Shown piece by piece: positions 54,726 to 63,981 of a DNA stretch of 64,000 nucleotides. The position numbers were made by a program, and so were the translations under genes. How positions within the stretch are numbered: the stretch's first letter is position 1; the number at the start of each line of letters is the position of its first letter. The notes below the pieces were generated by a model that saw only the letters and a program-made list of their open reading frames with translations, had not been told where the DNA came from and searched no databases. Origin of the DNA: Chitinophagaceae bacterium IBVUCB1. Its GTDB lineage: Bacteria; Bacteroidota; Bacteroidia; Chitinophagales; Chitinophagaceae. The stretch lies in the NCBI GenBank assembly GCA_002127285.1, contig NFUW01000001.1, positions 74,057 to 138,056 on the forward strand, read 5' to 3'.

Positions 54726-55595
54726 TTAATAATAGTTTTTGTGTCTGGCTTTCCAGCCTTTGTACATTTTGTAAGAATTTCGCGAATTGTTCCACCAGCC
54801 ATTATCCGGCCAATCATAGGAGAAAGGCATCAGCACCAATGATACTGTAAGTGTGTTATTGCCCCTGAGGTTAAAACTACTTACGCCGAAAGGATTATTT
54901 TTATTCCACGCATCACCGTTTTCTACGAGTTTGTAGTCTCCTACAGCATAGTTCACTCTTATCTTCCAACAAAAACCAGTAAACAGCCCTACTTCAAACT
55001 TCATGTATGGCATAAAGCCCAAATGCCTGTACACGGGTGGTTTTTTTGATGAATCTTGCAATTTAGTGCGATTATACATTGGCATAATACCTGCCCCGAA
55101 GCTAAGGCAATAGCGATGGTTTTTTTCAAGCCTCGCATCACTGCCTATTTTCAGGTCCAGTCCGGTAGCCAATGCAATTTGCCTTGTAGTACCTCCGTTA
55201 TTCCATTCCCTTTCTATATAGTAACCTGTACCTATGCCTTTCCAGTAAATCATGTTATACATAAAGTCAAAGTCCCATGTTACAGCAGCACGCTTCCCCA
55301 ATTTAGCTAAACGAGAATACGTTCCTAATGTCAGTCCAAGACCGCCTTTAGATACTGTAGGTCCTTCATAATAGACACTTACAGGGCGATCCAACACTTT
55401 GCTGTCGAAATAGCTTTTGTAATATCCTGCTGCACCAACTGATGAAATACCAATCTGAAATTTTTGAAGGCTACGAGGCAACCTGCTTTGTTTTACATAT
55501 CCTTGCTTGATATAATCGTCTTGTGCGTAAGAAATGATACTGAACAAAAACATTAGTAATAATAACAAAACACTCATTAAGGGCAATCTGTACAT
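54726..55595 (-). CDS. Predicted outer-membrane beta-barrel protein
   Basis: 289 residues from the ATG at 55595 (another codon lies 7 residues earlier). Signal peptide ends ISYAQ. The rest alternates aromatic and small residues in strand-like segments (KGGLGLTLGTYSRLAK, VTWDFDFMYNMIYWKGIG), fitting a small outer-membrane barrel of Bacteroidota. No family named. The nearest neighbour, 30 bp on the same strand, is the M14 gene, so they may share a transcript. Confidence 0.6.
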   Translation of the reverse strand: MYRLPLMSVLLLLLMFLFSIISYAQDDYIKQGYVKQSRLPRSLQKFQIGISSVGAAGYYKSYFDSKVLDRPVSVYYEGPTVSKGGLGLTLGTYSRLAKLGKRAAVTWDFDFMYNMIYWKGIGTGYYIEREWNNGGTTRQIALATGLDLKIGSDARLEKNHRYCLSFGAGIMPMYNRTKLQDSSKKPPVYRHLGFMPYMKFEVGLFTGFCWKIRVNYAVGDYKLVENGDAWNKNNPFGVSSFNLRGNNTLTVSLVLMPFSYDWPDNGWWNNSRNSYKMYKGWKARHKNYY

Positions 55596-55707
55596 AATAG
55601 GTGAATTTTGATACAAAATAGTAATTTTTACTTTTTAAATAAAAGTATATCAGACACAGTTTATGGAATATTAATTTTATTGTGTCTGATTACTATTAAC
55701 CCGCTAT

Positions 55708-56262
55708 TTGGCAAGCAACGAACATACGAACCTGAGCGACGAAGCATTACTGTTGGCATACCAACGGCAAAAAGACAATGCACTGCTTGGCATATTGCTG
55801 CAGCGCTATACCCTGCTGCTACTGGGTGTAGCTATGAAGTACATGAAAGACAAAACCAATGCACAGGATGCCGTGCAGCAGGTTTTTCTGAAAACCATTA
55901 CACATCTACCTGCAGAACCAGTACAAAACTTCAAAGGCTGGCTGTATATATTGATGCGCAACCATTGCCTGCAAATACTGCGCGATAAGCAGTACCTTAC
56001 AGAAGATAGTATATTAGAGCTTACCCCGATTGCTGAAGATGACAGGGATGAAAGAATATGGAAGGAAGCAACACTTGAAAAAATAGAACCTGCCATTGCC
56101 CAGCTCGAGGAACAGCAACGGGTATGTATCACTTTATTTTACCTGCAAAAGAAAAGCTACAAACAAATAACGGATGGCACAGGCTACAGTTTTGAGCAAG
56201 TAAAAAGCTATATTCAAAATGGAAAACGCAACCTGAAAATACTACTGACAAAAAAAGGATGA
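55708..56262 (+). CDS. ECF-type RNA polymerase sigma factor
   Basis: 184 residues from a TTG start; the frame is closed 18 bp upstream and the next in-frame ATG is residue 43. Sigma region 2: QDAVQQVFLKTITH and FKGWLYILMRNHCL. Region 4 follows with QRVCITLFYLQKKSYKQITD then TGYSFEQVKSYI. It overlaps the next gene by four bases (ATGA). Weak start codon may limit its level. Confidence 0.85.
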   Translation: MASNEHTNLSDEALLLAYQRQKDNALLGILLQRYTLLLLGVAMKYMKDKTNAQDAVQQVFLKTITHLPAEPVQNFKGWLYILMRNHCLQILRDKQYLTEDSILELTPIAEDDRDERIWKEATLEKIEPAIAQLEEQQRVCITLFYLQKKSYKQITDGTGYSFEQVKSYIQNGKRNLKILLTKKG

Positions 56263-56612
56263 GCCAAGCACATAATATATGGAACAATGGCAATAGCAGG
56301 CTGACAGACGAAGTGCTGCGGGCTTACTTGGATGGTAAGTTATCTGCAGACAAGCAGCATGAAGTAGAACAATGGTTGGCAGATGCAGGTATGGAAGCGG
56401 ATGCGCTTGAAGGCTTGAAAAGCATACCTGCTAAAGAAATAAATAACATAACAACCAAACTAAACCTGCAATTAGAGCAACACATACGCAAGCAGCCACG
56501 CAGACGCACCAAAGCCATTAAAGACAATTATTGGGCATTGGTTGCAGTAATTTTAGTGTTATTGTTATGCATTATAGGTTATTGGGTTTTACGAATGGCA
56601 AATGCACAATAA
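56259..56612 (+). CDS. Short single-helix membrane protein, candidate anti-sigma factor
   Basis: 117 residues. The N-terminal half is acidic and helical (LTDEVLRAYLDGKLSADKQ, like the zinc-less anti-sigma start), followed by a membrane helix (~93-112, WALVAVILVLLLCIIGYW). It is translationally coupled to the sigma gene (ATGA overlap). It lacks the usual HxxxCxxC zinc site and the FecR domain, so it is a minimal version. The function is inferred from position. Confidence 0.6.
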   Translation: MSQAHNIWNNGNSRLTDEVLRAYLDGKLSADKQHEVEQWLADAGMEADALEGLKSIPAKEINNITTKLNLQLEQHIRKQPRRRTKAIKDNYWALVAVILVLLLCIIGYWVLRMANAQ

Positions 56613-56648
56613 AAGGTAACTCCTTAAAAAATCGTAATTTGCACCGCT

Positions 56649-57854
56649 ATGCAATTAGCAGGTAAAAAAATCATATTGGCCGTAACCGGGAGCATTGCTG
56701 CTTACAAAACACCTCATTTGGTGCGCCTGCTTGTGAAGGCTGGTGCTGAGGTGCGTGTATTAACCACCCCCGCTGCTGAAGATTTTGTAAGCCCGCTGGC
56801 ATTGGCTACTGTATCTAAGCACCCTGTTTACAGCAATGTAGCAGACGGAACAGCATGGAACAACCATGTGGAGATGGGCAGGTGGGCAGATGCTATGCTA
56901 ATAGCACCATGCAGCGCCAATACCCTTGCTAAAATGGCAAACGGCCTTTGTGATAATTTAGTTTGTGCCGTGTACTTGTCGGCTATATGCCCTGTATTTG
57001 TAGCACCTGCTATGGACGAGGATATGTGGCTGCACGCCAGCACAAAAAATAATCTGGATAAACTACGCAGCTATGGTAACTACATCATACCCGTTGCACA
57101 TGGCGAGCTGGCTAGCGGATTGGTAGGCGAAGGCCGAATGGCTGAACCCGAAGACTTAGTCAGCTATCTGGACAGCTACTTTCAAAAAAAAAACAATAGT
57201 CCGCTAAAGGGGCAAAAAGTATTGGTAACCGCCGGGCCTACTTACGAGCGTATAGATCCTGTACGTTTTATTGGCAATTTTTCGAGTGGTAAGATGGGTA
57301 TAGCTCTAGCAGAAGCGTTAGCAGCGCAGGGCGCGTTTGTACATTTAGTATTAGGTCCAACGCACCTCCAAGTACTCAATAAAAACATTACTACCATACG
57401 AGTAGAGAGTGCCGAAGACATGTATAATGCCAGCCTGCGGGCTTTTCAGGATGCAGATATAGCTATATTATCGGCGGCAGTAGCAGATTACCGCCCTGCC
57501 GAAACAGCACCTGAGAAAATAAAAAAGCGGGGCGATACGTTAGATATAAGCTTGGTGAAAAACAAAGACATACTCGCAACACTCGGTACTTTGAAAAAAG
57601 ACGGGCAGTTGTTGGTTGGTTTTGCATTGGAAACTACTGATGAGTTACACCATGCTACTGACAAAATGAACCGGAAAAATGCGGATATGATTGTGTTGAA
57701 TTCGTTAAAAGATGCAGGAGCAGGCTTTGGGCATGACACAAATAAAGTAACTTTAATAGATAAAACAGGATACAAAGCCGAGCTACCACTCATGACAAAA
57801 CAACAAGTGGCAGAGGCTATAGTAAATCATATATCGTTGCTAAAGAATGCTTAA
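56649..57854 (+). CDS. coaBC: Bifunctional phosphopantothenoylcysteine decarboxylase/phosphopantothenate-cysteine ligase
   Basis: 401 residues. N-terminal flavin CoaC domain with ITGSIAAYK-like start (AVTGSIAAYK), NNHVEMGRWADAML, CSANTLAKMANG and PAMDEDMW (the usual Asn is Asp, as often in this phylum). C-terminal CoaB with TAGPTYERIDPVRFI and NFSSGKMG. Makes 4'-phosphopantetheine for CoA. A TAATTTG sequence 8 bp before the ATG suggests a nearly leaderless mRNA. It overlaps the following DUF4835 gene. Confidence 0.95.
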   Translation: MQLAGKKIILAVTGSIAAYKTPHLVRLLVKAGAEVRVLTTPAAEDFVSPLALATVSKHPVYSNVADGTAWNNHVEMGRWADAMLIAPCSANTLAKMANGLCDNLVCAVYLSAICPVFVAPAMDEDMWLHASTKNNLDKLRSYGNYIIPVAHGELASGLVGEGRMAEPEDLVSYLDSYFQKKNNSPLKGQKVLVTAGPTYERIDPVRFIGNFSSGKMGIALAEALAAQGAFVHLVLGPTHLQVLNKNITTIRVESAEDMYNASLRAFQDADIAILSAAVADYRPAETAPEKIKKRGDTLDISLVKNKDILATLGTLKKDGQLLVGFALETTDELHHATDKMNRKNADMIVLNSLKDAGAGFGHDTNKVTLIDKTGYKAELPLMTKQQVAEAIVNHISLLKNA

Positions 57855-58767
57855 AAAACTATTAAGTACCACCATCATACTTGCTTGCATATCGTTCTCA
57901 GGCTTTGCGCAGGAGCTAAACTGCAAAGTAAAAGTGATGCGAGATGCTATACAAGGTATAGATAAAGAAGTGTTCATAGCTATGGAGCGCAACATACTGG
58001 AGTTCCTGAACAACCGTAAATGGACCAGTGATCAGTTTCAGAATAATGAGCGTATTGATTGCAATATACTTATCAACCTTACTAAGCAATTGGATCAGGA
58101 TGTATTTCAAGGTACAATAAATATACAGGCATCACGACCTGTGTTTAATGCGAGCTATACAACTTCTATTGTCAACCATATTGATAAAGAATTCGCATTT
58201 CGTTTTAATCAGTTTACTCCTCTTCAATTTGACGATAACCGCGTAGCCGGAAACGACCCGTTGGCATCTAACCTCACAGCGACACTCGCTTATTACGTCT
58301 ATATTATACTGGGTTTGGATTATGAGAGTTTCGCCCCTAATGCGGGGAATGACTTATTTAAACGTGCGCAAAACGTTGTGAATAATGCGCCTGAGTCGGG
58401 CAAGACAATTGTAGGCTGGCGCGCAGTAGATGGCAATAAAAACAGGTATTGGATAATAGACCAGATACTAAACCCCCGCTTTAAGGAATTCAGAACAGTA
58501 TGGTACACCATGCACCGAGAGGGACTTGATAAAATGTATAACAAGCCCGAAGAATCTCGTAAATTGATATTAGAAGCATTGCCAAAGTTTGTACAATTAA
58601 ACAGGGAAAATCCAAGCTCTATGTTATTGCAATTCTTTTTCAGCGCAAAATCTGATGAATTTGCAGGGTTGGTGTCTCAGGAAGATGCAGCACAAAAAAC
58701 ACAGTATATATCTATGTTGCAGCAAATTGATGTGCCTAACATTCAGAAGTATAACAGCATCAAATAA
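57847..58767 (+). CDS. DUF4835 family secreted protein
   Basis: 306 residues with signal peptide ending GFAQ. The middle section FQGTINIQASRPVFNASY then YTTSIVN, QFTPLQFDDN and LAYYVYIILGLDYESF are typical DUF4835. In many Bacteroidota this family sits between coaBC and recN; here it overlaps coaBC by 8 bases and precedes a DUF4296 gene. Function unknown; periplasmic or outer membrane. Confidence 0.88.
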   Translation: MLKKLLSTTIILACISFSGFAQELNCKVKVMRDAIQGIDKEVFIAMERNILEFLNNRKWTSDQFQNNERIDCNILINLTKQLDQDVFQGTINIQASRPVFNASYTTSIVNHIDKEFAFRFNQFTPLQFDDNRVAGNDPLASNLTATLAYYVYIILGLDYESFAPNAGNDLFKRAQNVVNNAPESGKTIVGWRAVDGNKNRYWIIDQILNPRFKEFRTVWYTMHREGLDKMYNKPEESRKLILEALPKFVQLNRENPSSMLLQFFFSAKSDEFAGLVSQEDAAQKTQYISMLQQIDVPNIQKYNSIK

Positions 58768-58772
58768 TCTTC

Positions 58773-59135
58773 ATGAAGCTGAAAAAAAGTTTTGCGGCCA
58801 TTTTTCTTACAGTATGTTTTACATCATGCAAACTATTTTCTAAAAGTAATGATGGTGTAATACAGCCTGATAATATGAAGTTGATACTTTCGGACTTGCA
58901 TATTGCCGAAGTATATAGCTCTATGGTAAACGATAGCCTGTACCAAGTAAGGGATAAGAACAAAGATTCGCTTGCAGTGTACTACAAAACTGTGCTAACG
59001 CACCACAACATAACAAAAGAACAGCTGGTGCAAAGTATTAAATGGTATAAGATGCACCCCGCCGAGCTCGACTCAGTATACGCAGATATGATAACTGACT
59101 TCAGCAAGCTGGAAAGTGAATATCCTGTAAAGTAA
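58773..59135 (+). CDS. DUF4296 lipoprotein
   Basis: 120 residues. Lipobox FTSC gives a lipoprotein. The core VYYKTVLTHHNITKEQLVQS then IKWYKMHPAELDSVYADM is the DUF4296 signature. It starts 5 bp after the DUF4835 stop on the same strand, so it belongs to the coaBC operon. Function unknown. Confidence 0.85.
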   Translation: MKLKKSFAAIFLTVCFTSCKLFSKSNDGVIQPDNMKLILSDLHIAEVYSSMVNDSLYQVRDKNKDSLAVYYKTVLTHHNITKEQLVQSIKWYKMHPAELDSVYADMITDFSKLESEYPVK

Positions 59136-59139
59136 AAGA

Positions 59140-60330
59140 CTACTTTAATGCTGCCAATGCCTTAGCCATCCTTATCATTGCTTCCTGTAGTTTTTCCATA
59201 CTGGTTGCAAATGATATGCGTATGCAGTTTTCGTTGCCGAATGCCGTACCGTTTACAGTACTGATGTGTGCCGTATGAAGCAGGTACATACTCATGTCTT
59301 CATCGTTGTTAATGACTGTGGTGCCATCTGTTTTTCCGAAGAAAGAACTGATATTGGCAAAAGCATAGAATGCACCTTCGGGCATATTAATTTCAACACC
59401 GGGCATTTTTTGCAATTCGCCTATTACAAAATCTCTGCGTTGCTTGAAGGATGCCGTCATAGTATGCGTAGGTGTCAAATCGCCTGTTAACGCGGCAATA
59501 GATGCACGTTGTGTGATGGAACTTGTAGCCGAGGTAAACTGTCCCTGCATTTTTTCGCAAGCCTGCACTATTTCTTTAGGGCCAGCCATATACCCCAATC
59601 TCCAGCCCGTCATAGCAAAGCCTTTTGACATACCGTTTACAACCATTACCCTATCCCGCAATTCGGGAAATTGAGCGATACTTTCGTGCTTGCCTACATA
59701 ATTGATGTATTCATAAATCTCATCGCTGATGATGGCAACATGGGGGTGGCATTTGAACACTTCTGCCAATGCCATCAACTCCGCTTTCGAATACACACTA
59801 CCCGTGGGGTTGCAGGGAGAGGAAAATATAAACAGCTTAGTAGCAGGCGATATAGCCGCTTCCAGTTTATCCGCTGTCAGTTTGTAGTCGGTATCAATAT
59901 AACAATCAATAAACTTGACCGTACCTTCTGCCAGTTGCACCAATGCGCTGTAAGTTACCCAATATGGTGTAGGTATTATCACTTCATCGCCCGGATTAAC
60001 AATACTCAGCACCGCATTGGCAAGGCATTGCTTGGCACCGGTAGATACAATGATTTCGTCTATTGTATAACTAAGCCCGTTATCTCGCTTCAGTTTGTCG
60101 GCTATGGCTTGCCTCAATTCGGGGTAACCAACTACAGGTGTGTATTTTGTAAACCCCGCTTCCATTGCTTCAGCAGCGGCTCTGCATATATGTGCAGGTG
60201 TTTTGAAGTCGGGTTCGCCGAGGCTCAGGTCTATTATATCAGCACCTTGCGCCTTTAACTCTCTGCCAAGTTTGGCCATCTTAATAGTCTGCGGCTCTGA
60301 GATGCGGTTAAGTCTTTGGGCTAATTGCAT
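59140..60330 (-). CDS. Class I pyridoxal-phosphate aminotransferase (aspartate aminotransferase-like)
   Basis: 396 residues. SLGEPDFKTPAHI, SPCNPTGSVYSKAEL, ISDEIYEYI, the PLP-lysine in NGMSKGFAMTGWRLGYM and the C-terminal Arg in RISFATSMEKL are the family's motifs. Likely transfers amino groups between aspartate and 2-oxoglutarate, but other substrates (for example prephenate or aromatic acids) are possible. Converges with the DUF4296 gene. Confidence 0.92.
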   Translation of the reverse strand: MQLAQRLNRISEPQTIKMAKLGRELKAQGADIIDLSLGEPDFKTPAHICRAAAEAMEAGFTKYTPVVGYPELRQAIADKLKRDNGLSYTIDEIIVSTGAKQCLANAVLSIVNPGDEVIIPTPYWVTYSALVQLAEGTVKFIDCYIDTDYKLTADKLEAAISPATKLFIFSSPCNPTGSVYSKAELMALAEVFKCHPHVAIISDEIYEYINYVGKHESIAQFPELRDRVMVVNGMSKGFAMTGWRLGYMAGPKEIVQACEKMQGQFTSATSSITQRASIAALTGDLTPTHTMTASFKQRRDFVIGELQKMPGVEINMPEGAFYAFANISSFFGKTDGTTVINNDEDMSMYLLHTAHISTVNGTAFGNENCIRISFATSMEKLQEAMIRMAKALAALK

Positions 60331-60404
60331 ATAATAATCCTGTGTTGCTACAAAACAACAAATCTACTGAAGAATGCTTGAAATATGTTCAAAAACAACT
60401 GCTG

Positions 60405-60935
60405 TTAAGAAGCAGAAGACATGTGCGAAAACGCAGATGTAAAGAATGTAAGATATAAAGCAAGCAATACGATAAGACCTATAACAACCGCCAGAAAAAC
60501 AATGGTTTTCTTATATGCGTTATTAATGGTCTTTACCTTATGCAGTTCGCTTACATTATTGATGATATTTTCTGTACGGGAAAAAGCAGTTTCGCCTTTT
60601 ACTACATAGTCGTAAGCACCATACTTCATACTGTCTATAGCTACATCTATCTTATCTTGCCCTGATAGCATGATAACCTGCGCATCCGGATTGCGCTCTT
60701 TGATAGCTTTCAGTATTTCCACACCGTTTTTTGCATTGGGTAGGTGCGCGTTCAGGTGATAGTCTAAGACTATAATTTCAGGGTTGAGCGACAGGTTGTT
60801 TATCGCGTCTTCTCCGTTATCAAATGTTTTGATATTGTATAAAAACCTTTCCGAAAGATAGTCTTTCAACATCTCGTTTTGGATGGGTTCATCATCCACC
60901 AAAAACATGTAACGTGTAGTATTATCAGTAGCCAT
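60405..60935 (-). CDS. Response-regulator receiver domain with C-terminal membrane helix
   Basis: 176 residues from the ATG at 60935 (a TTG at 60950 is less likely). The receiver is intact: Asp14-Asp15 in FLVDDE, phosphorylated Asp58 in IVLDYH, Ser91 in IMLSGQD and Lys113 in YVVKGE. No DNA-binding output domain follows. Instead there is a linker and a strong transmembrane helix (~144-166). It lies downstream of, and on the same strand as, the TPR-hybrid kinase, so it may be its phosphorylation target or sink. Confidence 0.85.
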   Translation of the reverse strand: MATDNTTRYMFLVDDEPIQNEMLKDYLSERFLYNIKTFDNGEDAINNLSLNPEIIVLDYHLNAHLPNAKNGVEILKAIKERNPDAQVIMLSGQDKIDVAIDSMKYGAYDYVVKGETAFSRTENIINNVSELHKVKTINNAYKKTIVFLAVVIGLIVLLALYLTFFTSAFSHMSSAS

Positions 60936-61014
60936 GGCTATGTTATTCAAAAATTGGGTAGTAAAATAGCTAAAATATTGACAATATGCAACATAGCAGT
61001 TAATTCTTAATGTA

Positions 61015-63651
61015 TTATTGTTGTTTCTTTAATTCTGCAAATGCTTTTTCGCATACCCGTGCCAAATTAGCTACCAGCGTAGGCAACCTATCATAGTGAG
61101 CAGATTCTCCTGCTGTTTGCTCTATCAGGAATATATGGCTCACATCTTCTTTTACACCCATATAAGACAGTTGCGGTTTCATGGAGTGTGCTGCTATTTT
61201 TACTGCACCATAGTCTTTTGTTTGCAGCGACTGCTGAATAGTAGTTAATAGTTTAGGTCCGTTTTCAAGAAACATACCCACATATTTTGCCATTTTTTCG
61301 TCGTTGCCGCCCGTAAATTGTTTCAGAAACTGCATATCCGTTATCACATCGGGCAATGATGGCATAGCAGGCTCTGCAACGATGGTATTTTTTACTGTAC
61401 CGTTGTTGGCATTAGCAGGTGCCTGCCCATCTAATACAGCTGCCATTTTCAGCAGCAGTTCATCTGCCTGAAATGGTTTTGATACATAAGCGTTCATCCC
61501 TGTATTGAAGTATTGATTAACATCTTCCTGCAATACATTAGCCGTCATGGCTATAATCTTTACATCTTTGGCAGGTGCAGGTAGTGTAGTGCGGATATTT
61601 CTTGTAGCAGTAACGCCATCCATAACGGGCATTTGAATATCCATCAGCACTATATCATACTGTTGCTGTTGCACCCTGTTTACTGCTTCTTGTCCATTGA
61701 TGGCTATATCTATTTTAATGTTTGGTAGCAGTTCTTTTAGTGTATCTTCTGCTACCATCCGGTTGAATTCATTGTCTTCTACCAATAGCAGTTTCACTTT
61801 ATTCAAGCGTTGCATACTTTGTGCATCCAGCACACTGCTTTTTTGTTCCACTACTTGCACATCCGACTCGGTAATAGGCAATACCACCGTAAATGTTGTG
61901 CCTTTCCCAAGTTCACTTGTTACGCTTATTTCGCCGCCCATCAATTCAGTCAGTTGTTTTGATATGGTGAGCCCTAAACCAGTACCGCCAAACTTGCGAG
62001 CAACGTCCGTACCTGCCTGCGTAAAACTCTCAAATATCTTGCCTACATAATCGGGCGATATACCGATACCTGTATCTGCTACATCAAACTTCAACCAATA
62101 TTTTTTATCCTGCTTCTTCTGTATAGTTACATTGATGGCTACAAAACCATTTTCAGTAAACTTTAATGCATTACCCGCCAGATTAATCAGTATCTGATTG
62201 ATACGTGTAGGATCGCCCGTTACACGGGCTGGTATTCCCTCTTCTACAGACACCTTGAAATTGAGCTTCTTTTCCTCTGCTTTCAACATCAGCATATCTC
62301 GCACACTATGAATTACCTCCCGAAGCGAAAAATCGGTTTGCTCAATAACAATTTTACCTGCTTCAATTTTAGATAGGTCGAGTATATCATTGATAATTAC
62401 AAGTAAGTTGTCTGCAGATTGCTGAATGGCTTTCAGGTATTTTACTTGCTCAGGCAATGGGTTTTTGCTTTGCAGCAGGCTCGTCATGCCTACAATGGCA
62501 TTCATAGGTGTACGTATCTCATGGCTCATATTTGCCATGAACTGTTGTTTCAATTGAGCCGTACGTTCTGCTACTTCTTTTTCTTTCTGTGCAAGCTCTA
62601 CCTGTTGGCGTGTTTGCAGGTTGCGTATCTTATTAAAAGTTGTTTGCTTGAAAATATCCTCTTTTAATTGTTCGTATGCTTTCAGGTGATGGAATGCTTT
62701 GGGGATATCCCCCATTTTATCGTACAGCATAGAGAGGGCTTCATGTACGCTCATCACATCGTGTCTGCGGCTATACTCGTCTGCTAATTCAAAAGCGGCA
62801 TTCATGTGCTGCTGCGATTGGCGATAGTTGCCCTCGTCCATCATCATGCGGCCTATATAAAAATGGCATATTATCTGCACCTCTACATTACCAAGTTCTT
62901 CAGATTGTTTGAGTGCATTTACCAAGTTGATTCTGGCATTTTCAAAATCGTTCATGGCATAGCATACTTTGCCCAAACCACTGATGGCTAAGGCATGCAT
63001 ACTGCTATCCGGTTCGCTCAGCCGCAGGTTCTCTTCAAAATAGTGAAGCGCTTGTTGCAGTTCTTCTTGCTTGAAGTATATATTACCAAGTATATGATAC
63101 AGCGCGTTTAACCGATGCAGGTCGTTGGCTTTTTCAAATATCGGCATGCATCGTAATGCAAATTCAAGGGCATTGTCATAGTCGTTCAGGTCGTACAGCA
63201 AATACGCGATGCTTGACAGGTTTACAGATTGCGCTACTTCATCACCCAACTTCTCATTTATCTTCAGGGCTGCTTCAAAATGATTTAAGGCATCTGCAAG
63301 GTCGCCTCTATCGCGATATATATACCCAAGATTGTTGAGCACACGCGCTTGCAGGGGCTTATTATTTATGTCATGCGATATTTTCAGTGCATCTTGCAGA
63401 ATATCTACACCGTTATCGTACTCTCCCTGCTGCCAATAACACCAACCTTTCAAGTTCATCCCCCTACCCTTACCCAAACGATAACCTATTGCTTCCGAGC
63501 GGTCAATGATTTCATTGGCCATATCCAGTGCCTGCTCTACATCCGAACTACGCACCTCTACAACCATCTGTATATAGATGTCTATTCTTGCCCGCTCGTC
63601 CTTGACTATTTCATATTCTTTTTGTAGCTCTTTATACCGCTGCGTATCCAT
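61015..63651 (-). CDS. TPR-containing hybrid histidine kinase with receiver and Hpt domains
   Basis: 878 residues from the ATG at 63651, soluble (no signal or membrane helix). TPR-like repeats span ~30-330, a coiled coil ~330-370, HisKA phospho-acceptor His377 in MSHEIRTPMN, HATPase (NLAGNALKF, DTGIGI, GGTGLGL), receiver Asp671 in IVLMDIQMP, and Hpt His822 in AAHSMKPQ. It is a full phosphorelay in one protein. Sensing should be through protein contacts of the TPRs. No DNA-binding response regulator adjoins; the nearest partner is the membrane-tethered receiver 79 bp downstream. Confidence 0.93.
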   Translation of the reverse strand: MDTQRYKELQKEYEIVKDERARIDIYIQMVVEVRSSDVEQALDMANEIIDRSEAIGYRLGKGRGMNLKGWCYWQQGEYDNGVDILQDALKISHDINNKPLQARVLNNLGYIYRDRGDLADALNHFEAALKINEKLGDEVAQSVNLSSIAYLLYDLNDYDNALEFALRCMPIFEKANDLHRLNALYHILGNIYFKQEELQQALHYFEENLRLSEPDSSMHALAISGLGKVCYAMNDFENARINLVNALKQSEELGNVEVQIICHFYIGRMMMDEGNYRQSQQHMNAAFELADEYSRRHDVMSVHEALSMLYDKMGDIPKAFHHLKAYEQLKEDIFKQTTFNKIRNLQTRQQVELAQKEKEVAERTAQLKQQFMANMSHEIRTPMNAIVGMTSLLQSKNPLPEQVKYLKAIQQSADNLLVIINDILDLSKIEAGKIVIEQTDFSLREVIHSVRDMLMLKAEEKKLNFKVSVEEGIPARVTGDPTRINQILINLAGNALKFTENGFVAINVTIQKKQDKKYWLKFDVADTGIGISPDYVGKIFESFTQAGTDVARKFGGTGLGLTISKQLTELMGGEISVTSELGKGTTFTVVLPITESDVQVVEQKSSVLDAQSMQRLNKVKLLLVEDNEFNRMVAEDTLKELLPNIKIDIAINGQEAVNRVQQQQYDIVLMDIQMPVMDGVTATRNIRTTLPAPAKDVKIIAMTANVLQEDVNQYFNTGMNAYVSKPFQADELLLKMAAVLDGQAPANANNGTVKNTIVAEPAMPSLPDVITDMQFLKQFTGGNDEKMAKYVGMFLENGPKLLTTIQQSLQTKDYGAVKIAAHSMKPQLSYMGVKEDVSHIFLIEQTAGESAHYDRLPTLVANLARVCEKAFAELKKQQ

Positions 63652-63673
63652 ACTACTTGTTTGTATTGCTAAA

Positions 63674-63712
63674 ATTAAACACCCCTCGCAATACTGCAAG
63701 GGGTGTTTAATT
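63674..63712 (-). terminator. Hairpin terminator between the 2TM gene and the hybrid kinase gene
   Basis: TTAAACACCCC (63675-63685) and GGGGTGTTTAA (63700-63710) form an 11-bp stem, with T-rich sequence on the minus strand; it ends transcription of the 2TM gene. Confidence 0.7.
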
Positions 63713-63729
63713 ATTTAAAAAAAGAAAGA

Positions 63730-63981
63730 TTAACCATTATTTTCCTGACGGGTATATTCAGTATGCCCGTGGTCTTCGTAGCTGGTATATACTGCGCACC
63801 AGTGCCCTATCAGCGACAATGCCCAAGCCGCAATTATCCATGCGTGCCAAGGGTATGCCCAATGTTCTTTGCCCTGCTCTTTATGTATCATCACCATTAT
63901 AACTGTTGCAATGGCAAATACGATAAAGTGCACAAGAAATATTGATTTCTGACGGCCTGTTGGTTTTATTTTCTGAGGCAT
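63730..63981 (-). CDS. Small 2TM-domain membrane protein
   Basis: 83 residues with two membrane helices (about 15-33 and 46-66) separated by a short loop, HKEQGKEHWAYPWHAW, rich in His and Trp, and a His-rich tail. This matches the small 2TM domain often fused to or next to histidine kinases in this phylum. It is terminated before the kinase gene, so it is transcribed apart. Function unknown. Confidence 0.75.
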   Translation of the reverse strand: MPQKIKPTGRQKSIFLVHFIVFAIATVIMVMIHKEQGKEHWAYPWHAWIIAAWALSLIGHWCAVYTSYEDHGHTEYTRQENNG

